This document shows, one piece after another, positions 23,936 through 37,329 of a DNA stretch of 42,257 nucleotides; the first letter of the stretch is position 1; the number at the start of each line of letters is the position of its first letter. A model generated the notes under the pieces. The model was not told the origin of the DNA. It did not search any database and saw nothing but the letters and a program-made list of their open reading frames with translations. A program made the position numbers and the translations under genes. Source of the DNA: Helochares maculicollis (taxonomy: Eukaryota; Arthropoda; Insecta; Coleoptera; Hydrophilidae); contig JAWQRO010000345.1 in assembly GCA_033557835.1 (NCBI GenBank), positions 1-42,257 of the forward strand. Reading direction: 5' to 3'.

Positions 23936-25506
23936 TTAATCATTTGATGGTTCTAGATGTTCTAGGATCCAGTCAATATACTCAGAAACTTTGGTATAAA
24001 TACCAGGCTGTCCATCAGCTCCGCAGTGTTTCGGACCATATGAAACAATGCCATATTGTACATATTTAGAAACACCGTTCACTTTTGAAATGTACTTTAA
24101 AGGACCTCCACTGTCTCCTCCACAAGAATCTCTACCCAAATAGCCACCGGCGCAAATATGTTTATTTGAAATTGATGCATAATTGGTATAAGTTTTTCGG
24201 CAGTCTTCAGTTGGTATCACTGGTACAGATGTTTTTAGCAATTGAGAGCTTTTAAAGCCTGAAAAATATAGGGTAAGAGAATTGATTTAATTTTCTTGTA
24301 GATCATTACCAATTTCGGTAACACCCCAACCAGCTACCACAGCAAATTTGCCATCCAAATTTAAATTGTCATCAATTGGTAAACAAATTGGTTTTACATT
24401 AGCTAAAAATAAAAAAAATATGCTACATAAACTATTGTCTAAAAGCAATACTTAGGAACAAATGTTTCAAATTTGTATATATCAAAGAGTGGAGAGATCT
24501 GTTTAAGGTAGTTCTTACCATGACTTAAATTAGCTGAAGTGGCTAAACGTATCAAAGCTATATCATTTTCAAAGGTAATTGGACTATAAGCTGGATGGAC
24601 AGTGATATTTTCTATATAGAAATCTTGCACAGGAGGAGCACAATAACCTATTAAGTAGTCGCAGTCTTTTTTTGTACTGATGTCATGTTCACCCAATCTT
24701 ACTCCAACGCTGCAAATTTTAAAACACATTATTTATGCTGTCTGTAAGTCACATTTTTTTGATTTACTTACAAAGTCATATTCTGTAAACAGTGGGCAGC
24801 TGTTAGAATATACCTATCATTTAAAACAGTTCCTCCACATCTGAAGTCCAGACCTTCATTCGTTTCATAGGCGATTAGCGCCATCCAAGGAAATTCTAAT
24901 AAGGAAGTTGTAGCTCCACTCGTTATTCTAAAGTGATGAGAAATAGGCCCGCAAGTCTGTCTGGGGAGTAAGTCAATCTTCTTAATTTTTTGTGTGTGTG
25001 TCGTATTGTTTAGTTGTATTGATTCGATTATTTGGGGGGTGCCAGGAAGATCCATAGAACAGCACACTTTTGGTGTGTTCGCTTGAAAGCCACATTGATG
25101 CTCTTTTATTATTTGTATTACATGCCTGGGTCTTGGTATTGGACTGTTGTTTAGTAATTTTGTGAAGTAGGGGCATTTCCGTATAAGTATACATACATCA
25201 CCTCTTGGTGGTGTGCAATGAGGATCTACAAATATGAAAACGACTATAAGGCTAAAATATAAAAACATCTTTATACACAAGATGAAAAAATGTTTGCATG
25301 AAATCAAATAGGTAATGATATAATATTTAATGGTTTACAAACATAAGTTAAGATTTGTTTTACTGATCTAAATAAAAAATTGATATCAATGATGCAATTC
25401 GAAGATGAATTGAAAACTTACCGATACGGAATCTTTTCTTCTCCGATAAAGCAGCTTGTACAGACAGCACAAAAATTATTATGAAAATATCACATTTACA
25501 ACGCAT
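23936..25506 (-). CDS. CLIP-domain trypsin-like serine protease, secreted
   Basis: Five exons on the minus strand: 25506-25422, 25225-24772, 24709-24519, 24402-24310 and 24258-23936; phases close to 381 aa. Exon 1 encodes a signal peptide (residues 1-20, core DIFIIIFVLSV). The CLIP domain spans about 32-84 with its six cysteines C32, C40, C46, C73, C83 and C84. A linker leads to C120 and the activation site R128|ITSG, a variant of the usual R|IVGG. The catalytic triad is H173 (TAAHC), D229 (FENDIALIRL) and S324 (CGGDSGGP), all present. D318, six residues before S324, predicts cleavage after Arg/Lys. C196 and C203 form the extra loop disulphide seen in CLIPB enzymes. Such enzymes act in haemolymph cascades that activate prophenoloxidase or the Toll ligand Spätzle; which one cannot be told here. 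It is complete and appears functional. A second in-frame start exists at 25268 (see findings). Confidence 0.93.
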
Positions 25507-27880
25507 TTGGTATATTTTCTATGTAATGTTGTATCAAACTCTATATTCCTCGTTGGATAAAGAAATAATAATAATATTACAGGGGTGTAGCTTAAGATAT
25601 TATGAAGGCAAACACTATACTATTTGTCATATGTATATTTTACGTTCCAAATTTTTAGGATTTTGTATTGGTTTGGTGTATATCTCCTTTATCCATTTAT
25701 AAATTGTTAGCTTTGTTTGATATTGTTGTAATATACTTGTATTTATGCATTATCTAGTTTTTATATTCCCGCATATTATACGAACTAGTTTCAATAATAA
25801 TTTTCAAAAATTATTTTTGAACAAATCCCAATTATTTAGAAATAGTTTTATACTTTAACTAACAAAAAAAATTATGTTCAATTATTTGTAATATTTTGTA
25901 TTCAAACTATTTAAACAAGGTATTAAAATATTAACACCAGTACTAATACATATAACTCCGAGAATAACATATATTTGTATAAAAACAATGCTAAGAGGTA
26001 AACTTGTAATAATGAAATTAAACAAAAATAAAGTAGTAATTGATAAATGGTGATTTTTATTATAAAAGAAAGTGAATTCAATCTTTAAAGAAAATTATAT
26101 TATTTGATTGACCCTAATACTATACCTAATATATTAATGTATATGTACAGCTTACATATATTAAGTAAAAATAGTGCGCGTTGAGTACAGTAACATTTCT
26201 CACAATCCAAATTAATTTATTTGATTTTTAATTTCAGCATTCTAAGGATATAATATATTGATCTAGCGTTTGTCGAAAATTTCTCATTAGCTATATTTAT
26301 TTCCAAATATTCAACAGATTTTGCTGATATACAATAAGAGATCGCTAGAGATTATAAACTTTATAGTAGATTAATAAAATTATGTTCTCAATTATTTAAT
26401 TTTCAATATGTAAATGTAACGAAATTTTAAGATTATCACAGAATATGCACTTTTAATGCAAATTAGTAAAAATTCGACATGCTTTGTATTACTACAGTAT
26501 AATAAATAACATTACAAATATTTCAATATGTTTACGATAAACAATACTGCCCAAGCAACGCTTCTCTGGTTTAGTTTTCTTCTTAAGAGTAACAGATAAA
26601 TTAAGGCTACAATTTAAGTAAAAATAAACAAAAGCTTTTACGAACGCGGTAAATGTACATTTCGTGTGTCAAATGATGAATTGGTTGCCTGTTTCCGCGG
26701 TTTTATTTACTTTCCGTTCGTAGAATGTCATCTTCGAAAAACTTCACAAAAATGATATCGATAAATTGTAGAGATTTAATAGAAACTTCTTTAGGAGCAC
26801 AAAGCAAACTAACGATTTTCATAACTAAAATATGTAAAATCTAATAGAATACAAGCAATATTGATATTCAGTAAACAGTTGACGTAAATTGCACGAATAT
26901 TAAGCATTTTAGATCTTTTCTTCAACATTATTAATAGGAGCATAGATAGTAATTCAAATTCCAGATGGAAACTTCATTTTGATCTCGACCTCTCTTTGTT
27001 GACTACTTGAGATTTATTTTGTATTTTGTAATTCAACAAATATTTTAATACAATTATTACTAGTTCTCGTGTATATTCATACTAGAAACAATTTCAAAAC
27101 TGATTACACAGTTATTGTTATATATTTAAAAAACGCATGGAAGCCATATTGAAGAGAGAAAATTAAGACATTAGCAACCAACATAAAATTATGTCTAAAA
27201 TGACAAGCAATAATATTTGAATTATAGGTGTAAGATAATTTAACAGGAATAGTTTACTACTTTGAGAGCTTCCAATTTCGTTTCACCAGCGAATTAAAAA
27301 GAAACATCTTGAATAGCTGCAGATTACTAACGTTAGTGAGCTTAAGAGAAAATTATTTAAAATTATCGCTATATTTCCTGGCGCCAAAAGTACCGCTGGT
27401 TTAGTTTTTTGATTTGCTGTAGTGCTCCATATTTAGACATACTCGGCACCTCAGCTCACAAGTGAAATATTTATATCCTTTTTAGAGCCAAGTGGTTATT
27501 TGGTTGAATAGGAGAATTGTTCTATGCATTTGATTGAGTGCATAGTGGAAAGGAAAAATGTTATAGCAAAATGACATATTTGTAAGTACATGGCTTTTTA
27601 TGCAAGTTTCTTTAAAACATCATAAAATTGTTCGAAGTGCTCTAAAAATGCTTTTAAAACAAAAAGTCGCCCTAAAAATGCTTTTAAAGTAAGAAGAGCG
27701 AAGAAGTGGAAAATTTGGAAAGTATTCCCTGAAATCTTTCGTAGAACCGCCATTAAATTTGACCACCTATTTTCAGCTTCCTGGTCCCATAATAAAATCA
27801 AATGAAAACAAGACATAAAAACAAAAAATACGTGCTAGGACCGAACAAAATTAAAGTTGCTTTACGACATAAGGTTTCTC
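25507..27880. other. Gene-free region upstream of the CLIP protease
   Basis: The part next to 25506 must contain the protease promoter, but no NF-kB-like or TATA motif could be fixed. The rest is AT-rich. A short direct repeat (CTAAAAATGCTTTTAAA) occurs at about 27642 and 27672. Confidence 0.6.
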
Positions 27881-28760
27881 GTAATAAGCCATTAAACGGG
27901 GACCGAAATCCGTTCCGGGGTACGGAAAAAACCAAGGAATGTATCACGGAGATAAAAAGGCGTTTAGGGTTAGAAATTTTCTTGTGTTAGGTTTGTCATT
28001 TTTCATCAGTCAGTGTTGATATCCCGCGAGGCAAGAAGTCTCGGTCTTTTTCTGGAGGCATAAGTTTCTCGCTCCTAGAGTTCTGGTGCAGCAGGCAAAC
28101 CCGTGTCTTGCTGGTGGCGGGTCGGGGCCGCTCTTGTTGGTGCGAGAGCACGAACGCGACCCCAGGACGGGATGGATTGAGAGAGTCGGGTTAATTGCAC
28201 ATTCTGGACGAAAACAAGACTCAGCATTGTTACCTACCATTTAAAAGTGTTTAATTTGATAATGATGTACACATAGACCAAAGCTGTTTAGCACATGATT
28301 GTAATGATGAGCATGCGCGGGTCTTCTCAGGTCGCCCCACGGCTTCAGTCAGTGGCGCACCGGGGTCGCATCAAGAACCCCCGCGTATGATGTCCGTGAG
28401 TGAAGGCGCAGTGACTGCGAGGCGATGCTAGTCAACCCAGACCTATGTCTGTCAGGAGTTTACATCGCCGGGTATCAGGACCCGGTGGATATGTGCAACA
28501 CTTCCACAACCAGTAAGTTCTTAAGGACTGATTGCTTTTACGAAGCGGTCTTCTGGAGCTAACTCACCGGTTCGCATAACATGTTATGTAATACCGTTTT
28601 ACCACCGGTAATTGGTGTCCTTTCGGGAAAAGGATAACGTGGGAGTAACGAAACACCCTCAAGAATATGCAGTTTATTCATCATTTCTGCGTTCTATATT
28701 GCGCAGCCATCGTATAAAGACCTGTCGACGTTTCTTTTATTCTTGCGCGAAAAAATATAC
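27880..28760. other. GC-rich island of unknown origin
   Basis: Base composition changes abruptly from about 30% to around 50% GC, with many CpG (for instance CATGCGCGGGTC, CAGGTCGCCCCACGGC, GCACCGGGGTCGCATC). No long frame survives; the best minus-strand one (28010-28240) has no domain. Its makeup suggests a relic of a GC-rich retrotransposon or its untranslated part, or a CpG-rich promoter for an unseen noncoding transcript. No poly(A) tail or duplication was found to decide. Confidence 0.5.
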
Positions 28761-29379
28761 GTAACAACAAATGTTAAAAACGAATGAATTGCTTGGTATC
28801 CTGGGAGATATCCTGCCGTTTTGGGCTCAAACCGTCGAAAGAACTGCCCTTTGGAGGTCATCGTTTCAATTTTACCCGTTTGCAGCTAACATACAACAAA
28901 CTTTATACTAAAGAAACAGCGCTCAAAAAAACTGTCAAAATCAGAATTATATCCTCACCAGAAAGGCGGGTTTTCAATCTTCAGTTGCTATTTCTCCTTG
29001 TCTTTTGAACTGAGGTTAAATTCCTCGATGTAAGTGTTATGTAATGCCCATAATCGTATTTGCCGTGTGCATATTTCCTAAAAGGGATTTAAAAGTAAGA
29101 TGCAAATCCTTCAAAAATGTTTTACGTTAAAAATTGACCAAGAAAGATGTTTTAGTACTGGCGAAGAGGTTAGAAAAATATTGATTGGAGTGGATGATTT
29201 TCAAAAAAACAAGATTTGCCTTTCTTCTGGTTTTCGCCTTTATTAATTGGATGTTGCTTAAATTGGATTTAAACTTTAATTCCTGAAGGTGCCATACCCT
29301 ACATTTGTTGAAAATTTCTCGGATAAGATCCTAACTTTCTGTCTTTTGCACAATCGAAAATCTTTCATAATTAATGTAC
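28761..29379. other. Gene-free stretch
   Basis: Intermediate composition between the GC-rich island and the minisatellite. Apart from a GTTATGTAAT motif at about 29035 nothing was recognised. Confidence 0.5.
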
Positions 29380-29880
29380 TTAAAACCGTAACTTTCAATA
29401 TAAAATGAGAATTTCAATCCGAAATATGTGAAATTTAACCCGAATACGTGTCTTTTAATTTAAATTATGTGACATTCAATCTGAAATATGTGACTTTCCT
29501 AATGAACTATGCGACTTTCAATTTGAACTACGGGACCTTTCTCCCTAAATACGCCACTTTATTCCTTAAATATGCGACGTTCAACTATAATTATACGACT
29601 TTCAACTCTAATTATGCAACTTTCTGCCCGAAATATATCAGTTTCAGCTCTAAGTATGTGCCTTTCATCCTTAAACACACGATTTTCTATCCTAAATATG
29701 CTTCCTTCTGTCATAAATATGCACCTTGCTGTCTTGAATATAGAACTTTAATTTTAAGCCTGCAACTTTCAAGGCAATCCAAACCTTAACTGTGTAGTCC
29801 TCCGCTTGAAATACGCAATTTTCATACTTGAATATGCAATTTCCAGTTGTACATGCATAACTTTTCTGCCATTTCCGCCA
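29380..29880 (+). repeat. 21-bp minisatellite, open as YxTFxxx heptads
   Basis: About 20 diverged units of 21 bp (type TATGCGACTTTCAATTTGAA + C) in tandem. From 29448 to about 29760 one plus-strand frame stays open through 14 units, encoding heptads such as YATFNLN, YGTFLPK, YATFNYN and YASFCHK. The Tyr codon is kept in nearly all units and Phe is almost always TTC. There is no signal, no known domain and no ATG near the start, so it is listed as a repeat, not a gene. Confidence 0.8.
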
Positions 29881-32800
29881 CAATTTTAACGCTTTACAAG
29901 TATAAATTAAGAACCGAATGTTTTATTAGAGAAGTTTGAAAAAGTCGCTTCCTTAGTTTACTCAGTGTGTGAAAATTTCGTTTCCTTGCCAAAATGGCTC
30001 GGAGAGTGCCAAAATTAGAAATAAAATGCTTAAAATGCATTATTATGACTACGACTGAGGACTTTTTACATCTTGCAGGCGATTCTGAAGGTAATTGTAA
30101 TTTAGTGTCATTATTAAATTTCACGCTCATGATTAATACGTTTCTCGTTTTTCTTTTGTGCAAGTCAGCGCGAATTTTTTGTGCTCACTCCAGACAGCTT
30201 TTGACAGCCCTGACACTATTGCCTTTGTCTAAGGTCTTTGAACTTCTTCGATAAGTACCTCTACATAAGGAGGATCTAGCTTTGTTCAAAGCGAGCTTTA
30301 AAATTTTTGATTTGCATGTCAGATTCAACTTGGTTTTTATTCCAGATAGCCCTTATCTCGGATTTATTGCTATAAGCATTCAAGACTAAATTTTGTCCAG
30401 CTTTGAAGGAATTTTCTCTGGGGATTATTTATGCATGGATTAACTTGCTTATGAGTTAATTTATCCCTGAGTTAATTTTAACCATTTGACGTCTTTTGGG
30501 TACATTGGATCGGATTTTGCTAACGTCCGTGTTAAGTTGAGATAATTTTCTTGTCGATGAGTTTTGAGAAATTATGTTTTCTTTCATGTAGCATATCTGC
30601 AAATATATTTGTAGCAAGACTTTTTCTTATCAGGTATCCTTTGCGTCCGCATTTTCTTTTGTCGTCTATTGCCAAAATATTTTTCCCATTTATTGTGTCT
30701 TACAAGAGAATCTTTGCTGCTTTTGTATTTCATGAGCGATTTTATCATTCCATGAGAGAATTAACTAGGATGTATGCATCCGTGAAATGATAACACAGAA
30801 GTGATTCGTTTTAATGAAACATATTTAGGTTTTCGTCAGATATATTTGCTATTATTTCAATTTTTTTATTAAACTACCGAGTGATTTCTCGAAAAATGGT
30901 TTCATGTAACGATCTTGCAGCTATCTATTTTTTATCACAAAACCCTGCTGGACATTTCCTTTAATTCCGTAAATAAACTGCTCTTGTGACATCTTTATAC
31001 AACACATGTTACCTTGAAACATTTCAGCATTTTTGTATTAATGTACGTCTATACAGAGGGGAAGGTGGAAAACGTTAACGCTGATATTTTAATTTTAATA
31101 AATTTAACTACCAACATATTTATTTTGCAATTCCTTATAGATTTGATATTTTTATGAAATGTTCTTTAATAATGTTAAATTCTGTAAGGTTTGCGTAGAG
31201 AGATTTTAAATTAAACCTGTGTTATTGATAAAAGTTTATTAAGTCTATTTGTTTTTATCTTTTGCAAATTTTGAGGTTTGATGCTAATAAAAATAGTAGT
31301 ATTTGATATCTAACGACAATAAGAAGCTGAGACAGGTCAGAAGTATTGAGAATCAATGTTACCGTTGGTGTTATAATGTTGCTTTCTTATGTATTAGTTT
31401 AATGTTCTTATAAACCGCCGTATCAATCCTAACCTATTTTTGAAAAGTAAGTTCAAATTGTTAGCTTCTTATTTTTACAATAACTATTTTTCTGCACTAG
31501 TATTATAATATATATATACCTTAACCACTTTTTCAAATTGTTAATATGATTACTACATGACCTTAAATATATATGTCATTTAGTCATATAATTTATAAGA
31601 ACCAAAAGGAAACTAACAATAATTTAAGATTTATCTTATCGAGCGAATTATATTCTATTATTATTGGTTTGAGGTTGCTTTTTAATAATTTATTTAAATT
31701 TGGTAAGACTTTTCTAGTATCATTGGTTGAATCGTTGATATGAGTTTTAAATTTGCAATAGTTTGTTTAATCTATTATATGTTCAGTGCTCAGTTGATGT
31801 ATCAATACTGAATCAGATATTTTATTGCAATACAAAGAGTAGAAAGCGGACGATTATTTCGAGAAAATTAGTTTAAGCTATGGCATTTGTTGCATTTTTC
31901 ACAGCCTAAGTTTACTACTTTAAATAGCTAATTATTAGCACTTACTTAAATGCACTATCGCGTGTACTAAGCCACTTTTAATGAATTATTAACACCAGAG
32001 GTTTTTGCTTATGCTTAATTTGCTAAAAAAAGGCATGCAGAGTTAAAATTTTAATAGGCAGAGATGCAGCCAAATCCATGGAATTAGAGAGAATAAAAAT
32101 GCCACAAAATAATACACACAATAATTACAGCTCGTGTGAGAAGATTCGTCTAATATATTTCAATTTGTATTTACCACGTTTTTTGTCACGAAAATTAGTC
32201 CGCAAACCGTGACTATTATAGCAAAAATTGCCAGTTAATTAAGCTCCTAATTATCTTCTACCGCTGACATTACGAGCCGGTATCCCTCAGGTAATTTTCC
32301 TCTTCACTTAAATTGTGTATAGGATTCTGAATCGTCTTCTTGCACAAAGATATCAATCAATGTCTTTGATGTTCAATTATTATTATGTAATCTTGTTATA
32401 ATTTCGTTACAGAGGTTATAATTGCAGTAATTTTGATGGTTAAGAAGTGTTTTAGCCAAATAAAATTCCATCGAAATTGCCCTCGTTTTGTGTTTTAATT
32501 CCTTCAATAGCCGCAAAATCGGCGATAACATTTTGATGCGTTTGGGATAGTGTGGTCATCAAGTAATTTAACATAAGAGGCCTATGCAATTTCCCCAATA
32601 GAGGGAGACGCTTAAACATGAATTATACTTTAAGTAGGGCCCTAAACCCATGTCGCTAACTGCTTATCTTAAATATTTAAAATAATATTGAATATAACTA
32701 TTGAATTATTCATTATATCTCAGTCTTTATTAAAACATGTTGGTATAAGAAAAACTAAGATTTTGAAAATGTAATATAATAATTAAAAAGACTTTAAATA

Positions 32801-35800
32801 GAGTAAAGTAAAATAATAATTGCTTTCTTTACTTTATATGGAATTGTATTTATAAATCTATTTTGGAAATCATCTCTAATGAAACATTTTTAAAATTAAC
32901 AATGCAGCTGTGTTTTGTTCATTTAGTTGTGTTGCAATTTTTGTTATATTTTTCTTTAATTTTGAAGTTTGTTATATTATTATAAGAACTTCCTCTGTTA
33001 TTAGAGTTCCGTCCGTTGTTGTAAACTTTAGTTTTTTAATTTTTGATTAATAACTTATAAGTATAAAATGATATAAAAGTAGAGCTTTAACATGTTTTTG
33101 TTTTATATTTAAAGAGAGCCACAAAGATCGCAGATTGTCATAAAAGTTTGGAGAATGAAAAAAGTTATGAAATAGTCTCATTTAATGCTAAGAAGACTCA
33201 GTCTGAATTTTTCTCAATATTCTTATTTTTTATAGTCTTGACTACTATTTATTAAAAATTATTTCTGGATGTTGCTCAAGTTACGCTCTTAACTAAAATA
33301 TATTTTATGGAATGAAAAGCTTTCAAATAAGTATTTTCTTAAGTTAAAGCATATATTGGTTTTCTTTCATTACAGTGTTTCTTAAAAATGTAAGTAAATA
33401 TCTTAAGGTGAAGTTTATATTTACTTAGATTTTCTTCTTAACTTACACATAAAATTTAGGTTATAGTACTTTTTCAGAATATGCGTTTTTCAAATTAGAA
33501 ATGTCTCTTTACGGGGTCACTAAATGGAGTTGTAAAGTACCTTTTTTGTAGTACTAAATCTCAACTAGAATGGTTTAAGAGCTAACCAATCATTTCAAAG
33601 ATTCAAAAGTAGCTTAACAAAAATTTCAGATATCTTTTGTCATAATTTTATGTGATTTTGTAAAGAAATTTCTGCCGATGTTAGTTTTTAATGTGACCAA
33701 TAATACAAACAGTAAATGTTTATTTTTTTGCAGCATTTAGTTAATTTGCTAAAATCAACTAACAGCATATAATAATGATATATATATTTTTTTGCTAAAA
33801 ATTCGTGATTAATGTACTTATAATGTCACGTGTTATCTTGGGATATTCAATGATCTCGAGGCTCTTATTTAGCTGTGCCGAGCGAAGCGAGGTATAACTC
33901 ATTTGTTTTTATGTGTGATGCTCAAGCTGAGGTGTTTAATTAAGAGTGAAGTTCGAATCGACTATACCGAAGACATAGCTCAGACAGTTAGCGTTGCAGC
34001 CACTTTCTTTGTATAGCTAAATGTCTTTAATCATTATGGAATACTAATGTTATATAGAACCGCTAATTGAGACAAAAAATCAGGTCAGTTTTAGTAAGAA
34101 ATCAAAATTTGACAGGTTGCTTTTGAATAAAAAGGAAGGCATAGTGAATTTAATGTAGTCAGTGAAGGGTGACAAAGCGTGTTATTCTGAAACAATATAA
34201 ACTTGAGTTTGGTTTCAAGATATTTGGATCTAGTAAATTTGTGTTTGTAATCGTCGATTTTGACTAGAATTTCAAGTTAATTTATAAAACAACAGTACTG
34301 CGAAGGAGGTATTCATCTACTCGTAGGACCACAAGAATATAGTACCAAGTACTGCTATCTATACTATACTATACTATAAGACTAGATTAAAAGTGTTTAA
34401 AGGTATGTAAAACCTGAAATAATTGATCCGATGTAATTTATATGCTATACGTGTACGAAAATTGTTGCTCTCATCAATTTTACAAGGCACTTAATACGGT
34501 TCTAGATTTATTTTTAGCTGACAAAATTTTCGAATGTATCTTTTAAGTTTAAGGAATAGGTAAATACATTTTTGGCTATTTTTCATCAATTTATGTCAAG
34601 TGTTATAGGATATTTTGATTGCAATTGCCGGAATAACTAGAAGCGTTTATTAAGCGGAAGCTTTAATATTCGCAGATTAGTTTGTGCAATAAGAAAAAAC
34701 GTAGAGAAAAGTGTGCTTGTGTGGGCGCCGTAGTCCACTATAATTTTCTTTTATGCCAGGAGGATGTATCTCAGAGGAAATCCCATTACATGTTATGTAA
34801 TGCCTAACCATATTTCCTTGGGCTCTCTTCGTGAAAAAGGAGCTGAACTAGTTGGAAAATATTAAGGACATTCGCCATTGTTCCATTTTTACGAACAAGA
34901 ATTGTTTTAGAGGGAGTCTGAGGTTGAGAGTATTGATTAAAAAATTATTTGTGGGCTGGGTAGTTTTTGCGAGAAGTTTTAACTAGGATATAAAAATGGA
35001 CTGACAAAGCATATGGTTGTCTTCGTGTTGAAAGATTTTCCTGTAATTGTCACAGAAATGAACATAATGAGTTTTCATACTACAAAGTACAACACAATTG
35101 AAGATATTTTTATAGACCCGCTTCATAGGAAAAATACAAACAAACGAATAGCGAATTGATAGACCTGTGTACTATTTCCAAAGAAACAAATTTGTCTCTA
35201 TTAAATTCCATTTTACACTTTATTAAATACTGTACTCTCACTTTCACAAAATATGATATACTTGTCATTCAGTGACTTACACGCGTAAAATTTGTTTTTT
35301 CGTGTGTGCTCTGCATATATTGCTGCCGTATCTGGCAGCGGCTTTTTACATCCCTCTCCTCATGATATAAATAACGATGTCCTGAAGGATGCGCAAGTCC
35401 TTGAATTCGAGATATCCAGATAAAATTCTCTAAAAGATGTGTTTCATGCTTTCAAATGTTTTCATCTCAATACTATCATGCTATTGAATGCGTTTTAACA
35501 TTTCAAGATCTTAATACACCTCTTTAAATTTTAGATTACTGTGTATAGCTGTGATGATATCAATGAGCAATAAACGCAAACAAGGAAGAAGTATCATTTT
35601 GAGCTCGATACTAATGCAAATAACAGGCTTTTATGTTTACTAAGTTTATTGTTATTAATTCTCTTGATCATCATTCAAAAGCCTTTCGAACGGAACCAAG
35701 GAGGTGAAGTAAGCTTCTAAACAAAACAAGTCATAGCGTTTCAGCTCCCCAAGGATAAATAGATTAAATTGTCAACAGAGGCTAAAGAGGGAAATGTTTT

Positions 35801-37320
35801 AATTTATCCGATAAAGGTAGCTCTTTATAGCTCAATACAAACGGAAAAAATAACAATAATTTAGGAAAAATACCCCAAAATTACTATCGATTTCGTATTT
35901 ATCATTCTTTATATTAGTATCCATCATAAATGCATTAGTAAAGGCACAAGTTTAAGGAAATGAGCATTTTACGTATAGTATGGTTAGTCAGCATGCAATT
36001 CCTTAAGAAATTGGCAATTGACTGCGAGCAGGCGATTGAAAAATTCTCAAGAACTCGTTTATAGACCGCAAACTCACAAAACATCACAATTGTCCTCGTT
36101 TATGTTTGAACACTTGGCGAACTTTAAGTGGCTCGAAATGCAATTGCAAATGTTTACCTAAAAATTTTTTACTAGGCCATTATTTTTACTCTATTTTATG
36201 ACGAGGCTATTAATTACCGCTGAAACCGCAGCTAATGTCTACTGAAACAGTACTAAAGTAAATGTTTTTCTTTAAACATAAACATTATTATCTTAAGCCC
36301 ACATGATCTAATTTTTACAAGAAACCAAAACTATTCCGATAGAAAAATCTAGTGTCTCGCTAATATTAATTCAGAAATATATTAGTCATGCCATAACCTT
36401 AACGTAACAAAACCAAAGCACGATAACCTGTTTGCTGAAATTATGTACCTAATTGAGTATTTTCATGTATTTATACGCTAATAGATTTTCATTATATACT
36501 TAAATAGCCTTATCTAGATGGAAGTAAGGACGCCTTCTAATTCAATAAATTCAGTAGGTAAATAAATCGTGTCTAAATAAGTGATATTAAATTATTCATT
36601 TCATTAGATTCAATTTCTTCTCATTTTTGTACACAAATTTCTTTTTGCCATCTGTAGGAGATTGCAAGGCCACTTTGTAGATGGAAAATGACTCAAACGA
36701 ATTTCTTTACAATACTTTTCACTTCATAGATTTCCAGAACCTTTTAACCTTCGCTTAGCAGTAGCAAAGGGGGTTTTAGTCATCAAAAACGATTTTGTCC
36801 TCTTTCAAGTGCAAATTTCCCCTCACTCGCGCCTAACAAATAAAAGAAGCGTAGCATTCTTTGCTACTTTATTATTCTCATTCATGTAATAAAGTTACTT
36901 TGTTTGGAAACAAAGCTAAATTCCTCACAGGTTGCAGACGTTTTCTCCAAATCCCTGATAATTGATTGATCACTTTAAAACAGTGCATTATTTATTATCC
37001 ATAAAGTTTCGCACAATCAGTTATTATTTTTGCTTGTTTCTATTCGAGGAAACTCATGTTTCAAGTTATTTAATTTTCACGTGCCATAAATGGCTTAACG
37101 AGTCGTCTTGCATTATTCTGTACTTAATATTTATGCATATTTTGAATAATACATAGCACTTGTCAGTGAGACACTGATTATGTGATTCGGTCTTATAGTA
37201 ACCTTTATTAAAGGAATAACATGTATTTAAGTAGGAAAAATAAACGTTTTATGAGCCAGTTCTAATCTTGTGTAAATCTCATCACACCGAAACAATATTG
37301 AAAAGCTTTATATCAATCTT
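29881..37320. other. 7.4-kb gene-free region
   Basis: AT-rich DNA with short frames lacking any domain. Small features: a (TATAC)n-like run near 34365-34378, a GCTGCC/GGCAGC hairpin near 35322-35340, and more complex stretches around 32150-32330 and 36640-36970. No gene or RNA gene was recognised. Confidence 0.6.
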
Positions 37321-37329
37321 ATCAACTCT

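Noticed and set aside
28010..28240. 76-residue minus-strand frame in the GC-rich island
   Set aside because: Open mainly because GC-rich DNA has few stops; no domain and no splice signals.
33950..34020. tRNA-like boxes: AGTTCGAATC and ATAGCTCAGACAGTTAGCG
   Set aside because: The two boxes are in the wrong order, and no acceptor stem or cloverleaf can be drawn; at most a tRNA-derived SINE scrap.
34360..34380. TATAC repeats as a possible array
   Set aside because: Only about three units; ordinary microsatellite noise. No CRISPR-like array exists in this window.
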